Assembly (NCBI RefSeq): GCF_019774615.1
Contig: NZ_CP081496.1
Coordinates: 6,253,234-6,317,233, forward strand
Length of the DNA: 64,000 nucleotides
Direction of reading: 5' to 3'
DNA from: Streptomyces sp. BHT-5-2
GTDB taxonomy: Bacteria > Actinomycetota > Actinomycetes > Streptomycetales > Streptomycetaceae
The first letter of the stretch is position 1. Each line of letters opens with the position of its first letter. Positions 56,801 through 64,000 of this stretch are shown in pieces. The notes under the pieces were generated by a model. The model did not search any database. It had not been told where the DNA came from and saw only the letters and a list, made by a program, of their open reading frames with translations. The position numbers and the translations under genes were made by a program.

Positions 56801-57526
56801 GTGCGCGACCCCTCGCTGCGCAGGTCCCTCACCCTCTTCCGGGCCTTCCTGAACGAACCCGCCGACCCCGGACACTGCTACCGGCTGCTCGCCCGGGACG
56901 CCGCCGACCAGGTCGAACGGTACGTCCCGCTGCGCGGCGCGACGGTCGCCGACGTCGGCGGCGGCAGCGGCCACTTCACCGAGGAGTTCCGCCGCCGCGG
57001 CGCCCACGGCTACCTCTTCGAACCCGACACCGCCGAACTCACCGCCCGCGGCCGGGCCCCCGACGGCGCGGTGCTCGCCGACGGCTACCTGCTGCCGCTC
57101 GCCGACGGCACCGCCGACGTCTGCTTCTCCTCCAACGTCCTGGAGCACGTCGCCGACCCGCAGACCTTCCTCAGCGAACTGGTGCGGGTCACCCGCCCCG
57201 GCGGCCTGATCTACGTGGCGTTCACCAACTGGCTCTCCCCCTGGGGCGGCCACGAGACCGCGCCCTGGCACTACCTCGGCGCGGCGCGGGCCCGCCGCCG
57301 CTACCAACGGCGCACCGGCCGCCCCGCCAAGCACACCCTGGGCGAGAACCTCTTCGCCGTGCACGTGGGCCGCACCCTGCGCCAGGTCCGCGCCCGGGAC
57401 GACGTCACGGTCCTCACCGCCCGCTCCCGCTACGCGCCGTTCCTCGCCGAGACCATCCCCCGCCTGCCCGGCGTCCGCGAGATCGCCACCTGGAACCTCC
57501 TCCTCATCCTCCGGCGGTTGCCATGA
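56801..57526 (+). CDS. Class I SAM-dependent methyltransferase
   Basis: 241 residues. SAM-binding motif VADVGGGSGHFTEEF, acidic motif LFEPDT, and DVCFSSNVLEHVADP with VRVTRPGGLIYV. These are of the UbiE/FkbM-adjacent class that methylates sugars or lipids. GTG at 56801 is the start; its stop overlaps the AftD-like gene by four bases (ATGA), so the two are made together. Confidence 0.9.
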   Translation: MRDPSLRRSLTLFRAFLNEPADPGHCYRLLARDAADQVERYVPLRGATVADVGGGSGHFTEEFRRRGAHGYLFEPDTAELTARGRAPDGAVLADGYLLPLADGTADVCFSSNVLEHVADPQTFLSELVRVTRPGGLIYVAFTNWLSPWGGHETAPWHYLGAARARRRYQRRTGRPAKHTLGENLFAVHVGRTLRQVRARDDVTVLTARSRYAPFLAETIPRLPGVREIATWNLLLILRRLP

Positions 57527-60500
57527 CCCAGACGCTGAAGATGTCCCCGTCCCCCGGCGCGCCCGACGCCGGCGGCACCCCGGCCACCGCCCCCGCGCCA
57601 CCGCCCGGCGAACCCCGGCGCAGGCGCTGGCTGTTCGCCTTCTGGGCCGCCGTCCTGATCGCGTTCCTGGTCCCGTCCGCGGGCCGGACGACGTTCGAGA
57701 CGAAACTGGGGGTGGCGCTCGACCCCTGGCGGTTCCTCACCGACCTCGGGCAGATGTGGCACGACCGGGCCGGCTTCGGCGGCCTCGCCGACCAGTACAT
57801 CGGCTACGCCTTCCCCTCCCTCCCGTACTACGGCGCGGCCCGCCTCGTCCACCTGCCGGTCTGGCTCGCCGAGCGGCTGTGGATGTCGCTGATCGTCACC
57901 GCCGCCTTCTGGGGCGCGCTGCGGCTCGCCGAACGGTTCCGCGTCGGAAGCCCGCCCACCCGGCTGCTGGGCGCCGCCTGCTACGCCCTGTGGCCCGCCT
58001 TCACCCTCGTCGTCGGCTCCACCTCCGCCGCCGCCCTGCCCGGCGCGGTACTGCCCTGGGTCCTGCTGCCGCTCACCGACCACCGGCTCGACGCCCGCGC
58101 CGCGGCGACCCGTTCGGCCCTGCTGATCCCCTGCATGGGCGGCGTCAACGCGGCCTCCACCCTGGCGGCCCTGCTGCCCGCCCTGCTGTACCTGCTCTCC
58201 CGTACCGGCCCCCGCCGCCGCGCCCTGCTCGTCCGGTGGCTGCCCGGCGTCGTCCTGGCCACCGCCTGGTGGACCATCCCGCTGCTCCTGCTGGGGCTGC
58301 ACGGCGAGAACTTCATGCCGTTCATCGAGCAGGCCGACACCACCACCGGCACCATGTCCGCCACCGAACTGCTGCGCGGCGCCGGCAACTGGGTCGGCTA
58401 CCTCGACTTCGGCAAACCCTGGCTGCCCGCCGGGTGGACCCTGACCGGCAACGCCGCCGCCGTCGCCGGCTCGGCACTCGCCGCCGCCCTCGGCCTGGCC
58501 GGCCTGGCCCGCCGCGACCTGCCCGAACGCCGCTGGCTGCTGCTCACCGTGCTGACCGTCGCCCTGATCACGCTGGCCGGCTACGGCGGCGCCCTCGGCG
58601 GCCCCCTGCACGGCACCTGGCAGGACTGGCTGAACGGCTGGCTGCGCCCGTTCCGCAACATCTACAAGTTCACCCCCGGCCTCGGCCTGGCACTCGCCCT
58701 GGGCCTGGCCCATCTACTGGCCGCCGTCCGGTGGACGGGCACCGGGCGGCGCGCCACCCGCCCCGCCGCCCGCCGGCTGCCCGCCGCCGTCGCCGCCGTG
58801 CTCGTCCTGCCGGCCCTCGCACTGCCCTACCTCAACGGCAACGTCCTCCAGCCCGGCGCCTTCACCCGCCTCCCCGCCTACTGGCAGCAGACCGCCGACT
58901 GGCTGAAGACCCACACCGACGGCAGCCGCGCCCTGGTCGTCCCCGCCACCGCGCACGGCCTGTTCACCTGGGGCTCCCCCATCGACGACCCCCTCGACGT
59001 GCTCGCCCGGTCCCCGTGGGCACAGCGCGACTTCGTGCCGTTCGGCACCCCCGGCTCCCGCCGTGCCCTGGACGCCGTCGAACAGGCCCTGCTCACCGGC
59101 GCCGAAGTCCCCGGACTGCGCGACTATCTGCACCGGGCCGGCATCCACGACGTCGTCGTCCGCAACGACCTCGACCCCGACCAGATCGGCTACGTCCCCC
59201 CGCAGACCGTCGAACGCACCCTGGAGGCGTCCGGCTACCGCAAAACCGCCGCCTTCGGGCCGCTCACCACCGGCGGCCGCATCCCCGCCGACGCACCCCT
59301 CCAGGTCCAGGGCCTCTACCCGCGGCAGCGCTCCGTGGAGATCTACCGGCCACAGGGCGTCCCCGAACCCGGGCCCGTCACCGCCCCCGCCGCCGCGGCC
59401 ACCGCCCAGCTCAGCGGCGGCCCCGAAGCCCTCCTCCAACTCTCCGCCGACCCCGCGCTGCGCGACCGGCCCACCGTCCTCACCGGCGACCGCCACCCCG
59501 GCATCGGCACCCCGCCGCTCCAGCTCACCGCCGACGGGCTGCGCCGCGCCGACACCCGCTTCGGCCTGGTCAACAGCAACACCTCGTACACCTACAGCGC
59601 CGACGAGAACAACCTCCCCGGCAGCCTCCAGGACCCCGGCCGACCACCACGGCAGATCCTCCCCACCAACGGCATCGAGCACCAGACCACCGCCGTCCTC
59701 CGCGGCGCCGCCGCCGTCACCGCCTCCTCCAGCGGCAGTTGGCTCTTCCACCTGCCGCAGTACGACCCGGTCAACGCCTTCGACGGCAACCCCGACACCG
59801 CCTGGGCCGAGGGCAGCGCCGGCAACCCCGTCGGCCAGTGGATCCGCATCGCCTTCACCACGCCCACCGCCATCCCCGCCCACCTCTTCGTCACCCCGCT
59901 CCCCGGCGACGGACTGCGCGCCGCCCCCACCGCCGTCCGCATCCGGACCGACCGCGGCAGCGCCGACAGCACCCTCCGCCCCGACGGCACCCGCCAGCAG
60001 ATCAAGGCCCCGCCCGGGAAGGCCCGCTGGCTCCAACTCACCATCCTGGGCTCCCAGAGCCCGCGCGCCGGCCTCTCCGGCGCCGGCTTCACCGAGATCT
60101 CCGTCCCCGGCGTCCAGGTCACCCGGCTGCTCCAACTCCCCACCGACGCGGCGAAGTCCGACGCCCCCTCCGAGATCGTCTCGCTCCACCGGGGCAGCGA
60201 CCCGGGCGGCCTCTCGCCCGCCTCCGCCGAGACCGGCCTGCACCGCCAGTTCAGCACCGGCCGCACCGCCCCGTACACCGTCACCGGCAGCGCGCTCGCC
60301 GTCCCCGGCGGCGCACTCGACCGCCTCCTGGACCAGGTCGCCCCCGAGCAGAAGGACCGCATCACCGCCACCGCCGACTCCACCGGCTTCGGCTTCGGCC
60401 GCTCCCTCAGCCCCCGCAACCTCGTCGACGGCGACCTGACGACGGCCTGGATCGCCGGCGCCCAACCCACCGTCCACCTGCGCTGGCCCGGCAAGAAGAA

Positions 60501-61890
60501 GATCGACCGGATCGTCCTGGCGGCCGCCGGCGGCATCTCCACCCGCCCCGAGGAGATCCGGCTCAACTCGCCCTACGGAGCCGCCACCGCCGGCGTCGAC
60601 GACAACGGCCTGGCCCGATTCGACCCGATCACCACCGACCGCCTCGACATCACGATCAGCAAGGTCAAGGAACTCACCCTCAGCAACCCCGTCGCCGGCC
60701 AACCCCTCCAACTCCCCGTCGGCCTCAGCGAGATCTACCTCCCCGCCCTCGACGCCTACCGCACCCCCCGCCCGGACCCCACCGCGCGCTTCGCCCTCCC
60801 CTGCGGCAAGGGCCCCATGCTCGCCGTCGACGGCATCCTCTACGCCACCGAGGCCAACGGCCACGTCCGCGACCTCACCGAACGCCGCCCCGTCACCATC
60901 CGCCCCTGCGGCCCCGCCGCCCCCGGCAGCCACCTCCTCCTCCGCGCCGGCCAACACCGCGTGGAGGCCGGCGACCAGGGGGCACTGGTGGTCACGGACG
61001 TGCGGCTGGAGAGGTCCGCCGCCCCCGCTCGTTCCCCTGCCGACCGCCGGCCCTCCACCGGGAGCACTGCGGCGGCGGGACGGACCGTCGCCGTCAAGGA
61101 CTGGTCCGGCGACCACCGCACCGTCACCATCGGCGCCGGCCAGGCCGCCTACCTCCAGCTCCACGAGAACGCCAACGACGGCTGGCACGCCGCCCTCGAC
61201 GGCCGGGAACTCACCCCGCTCCGCGTGGACGGCTGGCAGCAGGCGTTCCTCGTCCCGGCCGGCGCCGGCGGCACCGTCACGCTCTCCTACGCCCCGGCAA
61301 CCTCCTACGACCTGGGCCTGATCGCCGGCGTCCTGGGCATCGCCGCGCTCATCGCCTCCGCCCTGATCCGCCGCCCGCGCCGCACACCGCCGACCCCGCC
61401 GACCGCTCCGCAGCAACCGCCCGCCCCGTCCTGGGTCCTGGGCACACCGGCCCTGACGGCGGTGCTGGCCCTGGCCGCCGGCCCGTACGCGCTGATCGTC
61501 CTGCCGCTGGCCGTGGTGGCCCGGCTCCGGCCGCGGGCGCTGGTACCGCTGGCGGGCGCCGCGATGCTCGCGGCCGGCATCACGGCGGCCCTCGGCGCGG
61601 GCCACCCCGTCGCCGAGCAGACGGGCGCCTTCAGTCCCCTCGCCCAGGCCCTGGCCCTCCTGGCCCTCGCCTCGGCGGTCATCACCGTGCCGACGCCCGC
61701 AACGGGCGCCACCACGGACGGGGCCCCGTCCGATCCCGATCCCGGTGCTGATCCCGGTCCCGAGCCCGAGCCCGCAGCCAACTCCGTACGTCCACGCCGG
61801 GAATTCGCGGCAGGACCACCCCGGGAAGACGCAGGGGGACCGCCCCGGGAGAACCCGGCCGCGCCGCCCCAGGAGGACAGCCCCCGATGA
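57523..61890 (+). CDS. AftD-like alpha-(1->3)-arabinofuranosyltransferase family protein (DUF3367)
   Basis: 1455-residue GT-C integral membrane enzyme. The N-terminal third has about eleven to twelve helices. The extracellular loop after the first helix reads RTTFETKLGVALDPWRFL, then WHDRAGFGGLADQYIGYAFP, matching mycobacterial AftD (TKL, DP, FL, QxxGYxFP). The catalytic-type acid at the loop start is Glu here where I remember Asp. The long extracytoplasmic part has two F5/8 type C (discoidin) carbohydrate-binding domains near 751-860 and 966-1060 (NAFDGNPDTAW and NLVDGDLTTAW). Three or four helices and a disordered tail end the protein. AftD uses polyprenyl-phosphate arabinose; the donor here is unknown. 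Confidence 0.88.
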   Translation: MTQTLKMSPSPGAPDAGGTPATAPAPPPGEPRRRRWLFAFWAAVLIAFLVPSAGRTTFETKLGVALDPWRFLTDLGQMWHDRAGFGGLADQYIGYAFPSLPYYGAARLVHLPVWLAERLWMSLIVTAAFWGALRLAERFRVGSPPTRLLGAACYALWPAFTLVVGSTSAAALPGAVLPWVLLPLTDHRLDARAAATRSALLIPCMGGVNAASTLAALLPALLYLLSRTGPRRRALLVRWLPGVVLATAWWTIPLLLLGLHGENFMPFIEQADTTTGTMSATELLRGAGNWVGYLDFGKPWLPAGWTLTGNAAAVAGSALAAALGLAGLARRDLPERRWLLLTVLTVALITLAGYGGALGGPLHGTWQDWLNGWLRPFRNIYKFTPGLGLALALGLAHLLAAVRWTGTGRRATRPAARRLPAAVAAVLVLPALALPYLNGNVLQPGAFTRLPAYWQQTADWLKTHTDGSRALVVPATAHGLFTWGSPIDDPLDVLARSPWAQRDFVPFGTPGSRRALDAVEQALLTGAEVPGLRDYLHRAGIHDVVVRNDLDPDQIGYVPPQTVERTLEASGYRKTAAFGPLTTGGRIPADAPLQVQGLYPRQRSVEIYRPQGVPEPGPVTAPAAAATAQLSGGPEALLQLSADPALRDRPTVLTGDRHPGIGTPPLQLTADGLRRADTRFGLVNSNTSYTYSADENNLPGSLQDPGRPPRQILPTNGIEHQTTAVLRGAAAVTASSSGSWLFHLPQYDPVNAFDGNPDTAWAEGSAGNPVGQWIRIAFTTPTAIPAHLFVTPLPGDGLRAAPTAVRIRTDRGSADSTLRPDGTRQQIKAPPGKARWLQLTILGSQSPRAGLSGAGFTEISVPGVQVTRLLQLPTDAAKSDAPSEIVSLHRGSDPGGLSPASAETGLHRQFSTGRTAPYTVTGSALAVPGGALDRLLDQVAPEQKDRITATADSTGFGFGRSLSPRNLVDGDLTTAWIAGAQPTVHLRWPGKKKIDRIVLAAAGGISTRPEEIRLNSPYGAATAGVDDNGLARFDPITTDRLDITISKVKELTLSNPVAGQPLQLPVGLSEIYLPALDAYRTPRPDPTARFALPCGKGPMLAVDGILYATEANGHVRDLTERRPVTIRPCGPAAPGSHLLLRAGQHRVEAGDQGALVVTDVRLERSAAPARSPADRRPSTGSTAAAGRTVAVKDWSGDHRTVTIGAGQAAYLQLHENANDGWHAALDGRELTPLRVDGWQQAFLVPAGAGGTVTLSYAPATSYDLGLIAGVLGIAALIASALIRRPRRTPPTPPTAPQQPPAPSWVLGTPALTAVLALAAGPYALIVLPLAVVARLRPRALVPLAGAAMLAAGITAALGAGHPVAEQTGAFSPLAQALALLALASAVITVPTPATGATTDGAPSDPDPGADPGPEPEPAANSVRPRREFAAGPPREDAGGPPRENPAAPPQEDSPR

Positions 61891-63422
61891 CCGCCCTCCA
61901 ACCGGCCCGCCACGACCCGCCGCAGGCGCGGGGCGCCCGCCGCCCCGCCGACGCCCGCGTCCCCTTCCCCCTCGTGGACGAGATCTCCCGCCACTGCCTG
62001 GAGGACGCCGAACCGGAGACCGTCCACATAGAAGTGCACCTCCCCGGCCGACTCGACCACGAACGGCTGCGCACCGCGTTCCACCAGGCCCTCGCCCGCC
62101 ATCCCCGCGTCCTGATGCGCCAGGTGCCGACCCGCTGGTGGCACCGCCACTACACCTGGCAGCTCACCCCGGCCCCGGACGTGGACCCGGTCGCCTTCCC
62201 GCCCCCGGGACCCGACGCCCTCGCCCGCGCCCGGACCCGCGCGCTCACCGAGTGCCCTCCTCTGGACGCCTCGCCACCGCTCCGCCTGGAGGTGATCGAG
62301 CCACCCCCCACCGGCGGCAACACCGCCACCAGCGTCCCCGGCGGCACCGTGCTGCTGCTCACCGTCCACCACACCGCCCTGGACGGCCCGGCCTGCCTCC
62401 GCATCTTGGCCACCGCCGCCGAACTGTACGCCGAGACCCCCGACATGCCCCCACCCCCGGCCCCCACCCCCCACACCGTCCACCCGCTCCCCCCAGTCCC
62501 CCTGCTCCCCTCACTTCCCTCCCGCCCCAACCCCCTCACCCGCCCGGCCCGCCTCGCCCCCGACCACACCACGACAGCGACCACCGCCCCACCAACCGGC
62601 AACGGCCTGCTCCTCACCGACCTCCCCCTCCCCACCCGCACCCCACACCCCACCAACCAATCCTCCCGTCCCCTCTACACCATCAACGACCAACTCCTCG
62701 TCGCCACCTACCTGATGACGACCCGCTGGAATCAACTCCACCACCACCGCCCCACCGCCCCCGTCGTCCTCACCATGCCCATCGACGACCGTCCTCCCGG
62801 CCCCCACATGCCCATCGGCAACGGCACCCGCCTCACCCAGGTCCCCTTCCCCCCGCCCCCACCTCCGCCCCCACCGCTGACACACCTCCTCCACCAGACC
62901 GCCGCCCGAACCCGCGCCCTCAAATCCGCCGCCCCCACCTCCCAACTCGGCCTGCCCGCAACCCTGCTGGCCGCCCTCCCCCTCCCCGTCGGCCCGCGCC
63001 GCGCCCTCGTCCGCGCCCTCCGCACCCTCGCCGCCCCCTGGTCACCCACGGCGCTCGTCTCCAACATCGGCCGCATCCCGTACCCCCTCGACTTCGGCGA
63101 GGCGGGCGGCCGGGCGACCGCGGTGTGGTTCTCCGCCCCGGCCCGGATGCCCCGCGGCCTGAGCATCACCACCGCCGCCACCCACGACGGCGACCGCGTC
63201 CACCTCGCCCTCCGCTGGTCCCGCGCCCTCCTCGACGACGCCTCCGCCGCCCAGCTCCTCGCCCTCCTCCGCTCCTCCTTCGCCACCACCCACCCCACTC
63301 CCGGCCCCCTCACACCCCCAACCGGACAGGGAAGCCCACCCCTCGACGCGGGAACCGCCCAAGAAACCCCACGACCCCAAGGAGACGCCCCACCCCCGAA
63401 ACCGGAAGGAGCCACCCCATGA
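61887..63422 (+). CDS. Condensation-domain acyltransferase (PapA-like)
   Basis: 511 residues, start overlapping the AftD-like stop by four bases. The condensation/acyltransferase motif HHTALDG (HHxxxDG, about residue 162-168) is intact, and DFGEAGG near residue 400 stands in the DFGWG position. A Pro/Thr/His-rich insert (about 190-260) and a proline run (QVPFPPPPPPPPP) are species-type linkers. It lacks carrier, adenylation and TE domains, so it is a stand-alone enzyme. Mycobacterial PapA enzymes acylate trehalose and phthiocerol lipids; here the acceptor may be the glycan built by the neighbours. Confidence 0.85.
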   Translation: MTALQPARHDPPQARGARRPADARVPFPLVDEISRHCLEDAEPETVHIEVHLPGRLDHERLRTAFHQALARHPRVLMRQVPTRWWHRHYTWQLTPAPDVDPVAFPPPGPDALARARTRALTECPPLDASPPLRLEVIEPPPTGGNTATSVPGGTVLLLTVHHTALDGPACLRILATAAELYAETPDMPPPPAPTPHTVHPLPPVPLLPSLPSRPNPLTRPARLAPDHTTTATTAPPTGNGLLLTDLPLPTRTPHPTNQSSRPLYTINDQLLVATYLMTTRWNQLHHHRPTAPVVLTMPIDDRPPGPHMPIGNGTRLTQVPFPPPPPPPPPLTHLLHQTAARTRALKSAAPTSQLGLPATLLAALPLPVGPRRALVRALRTLAAPWSPTALVSNIGRIPYPLDFGEAGGRATAVWFSAPARMPRGLSITTAATHDGDRVHLALRWSRALLDDASAAQLLALLRSSFATTHPTPGPLTPPTGQGSPPLDAGTAQETPRPQGDAPPPKPEGATP

Positions 63423-64000
63423 CCACCCCCACACCGCCCCCCGCGCCGGCGGCCCCGGCGACCCCCACCCCACCCCCCGCCCTCCGGAACTTCTACGAGA
63501 ACCCCGCCGTCCCCGTCGCATCCGGCGACGCCCGAAGCCGACGGCAGGCCCGCCTCCTGGCCCGCGCCCTCGGCCCCGTACACGCGGGCGTCCCACCCGC
63601 CACCATCCTGGACATCGGCTGCGGCGACGGCACCGCCGCAGCCACCGCCGCGAACACCCTCACGGGACACCGCGTCATCGGTGTCGACTGGTCCCAGGAC
63701 GCCCTCCGCCGCGCCCGCACCCACATCCGGCACGTCGTTCGCGGCGAACTCACCGACGGCGGCCTCCCGTTCACGACCGGCGCGGCCGACGCCGTCCTCT
63801 TCAGCGAGGTCATCGAGCACCTCGTCGACCCCGACGCCGCCCTCGACGAACTCCGCCGCGTCCTCCGCCCGGACGGCCACCTGCTGCTCTCCACCCCGAA
63901 CCTCGCCGCCTGGTACAACCGCGGCCTGCTGCTCGCCGGAATCCAGCCCGTCTTCTCGGAGGTCAGCCTCCGCGGCATCCACGGCCGCCCCGGCACCCAG
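63419..64000 (+). CDS. Class I SAM-dependent methyltransferase (3' partial)
   Basis: 194 residues visible; the frame runs off the window. The start overlaps the condensation gene stop by four bases. A Pro-rich 20-residue start leads to the SAM motif ILDIGCGDGTAAATAA, VIGVDWSQDALRRAR, then DAVLFSEVIEHLVDPDAAL and LRRVLRPDGHLLLSTPN. This second methyltransferase of the cluster probably methylates a sugar or lipid. Confidence 0.88.
   Translation, partial: MTTPTPPPAPAAPATPTPPPALRNFYENPAVPVASGDARSRRQARLLARALGPVHAGVPPATILDIGCGDGTAAATAANTLTGHRVIGVDWSQDALRRARTHIRHVVRGELTDGGLPFTTGAADAVLFSEVIEHLVDPDAALDELRRVLRPDGHLLLSTPNLAAWYNRGLLLAGIQPVFSEVSLRGIHGRPGTQ

Overview
The window is very GC-rich, with high third-position GC, GTG starts, ATGA gene overlaps and many TetR, MarR, MerR, LacI and PucR regulators. 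It also carries mycothiol-type proteins and the fasR-fabD-fabH-acpP-fabF order. All this points to a Streptomyces chromosome. From memory, the left part (TerD proteins, DUF3052, aceE, fab cluster) follows the order seen around SCO2365-SCO2391 of S. coelicolor. I ran no alignments. No tRNA, rRNA, insertion sequence, integrase or CRISPR array was seen.

Layout. Positions 1-5132: the end of a Pro/Gln-rich protein, then a minus-strand stress block of three TerD-family proteins, a DUF475 membrane protein, a one-domain peroxiredoxin and DUF3052. A possible 41-residue membrane peptide sits between two terminators. 5650-8397: aceE (pyruvate dehydrogenase E1). 8496-22170: an inhibitor-like secreted protein, a TetR/MFS export pair, two paralogous DUF1023 hydrolases around a DUF4429-SHOCT gene and a NarL-type two-component system, a membrane acyltransferase, a MerR/aldo-keto reductase operon and a serine hydrolase. 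22213-27953: a pirin, then fasR and the fatty acid synthase operon. 28044-36754: an oxidoreductase with its own MerR-type promoter, DUF3145, an SGNH lipase, a DUF4097 lipoprotein, a GH3 glucosidase with TetR, and a nitrilase-VanX fusion. 37138-42927: a complete LacI-RbsACBK-type sugar operon. 43260-49708: Ohr, an ankyrin protein, a MarR/reductase pair, an Rv2466c-like nitroreductase lacking the second active-site cysteine, and an MFS pump facing a GntR-TetR hybrid regulator. 49993-52396: a rifamycin-associated-element-like palindrome in front of a HelR-type RNA polymerase recycling ATPase. 52425-53975: a PucR regulator with a tiny membrane protein.

54319 to the right edge: a tightly coupled plus-strand cluster of DUF3068 protein, GT4 glycosyltransferase, methyltransferase, a 1455-residue AftD-like GT-C enzyme, a condensation-domain acyltransferase and a second methyltransferase cut by the edge. 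It looks like an operon for an acylated, methylated cell-envelope glycoconjugate. AftD homologues are known from arabinogalactan-making mycobacteria, whereas Streptomyces walls lack arabinogalactan, so the product is unknown. This is the best candidate for an undescribed system.

The other main points are the HelR locus with its element and a possible coupled small ORF, the nitrilase-VanX fusion, and two MerR-type promoters about 7.7 kb apart with near-identical architecture.
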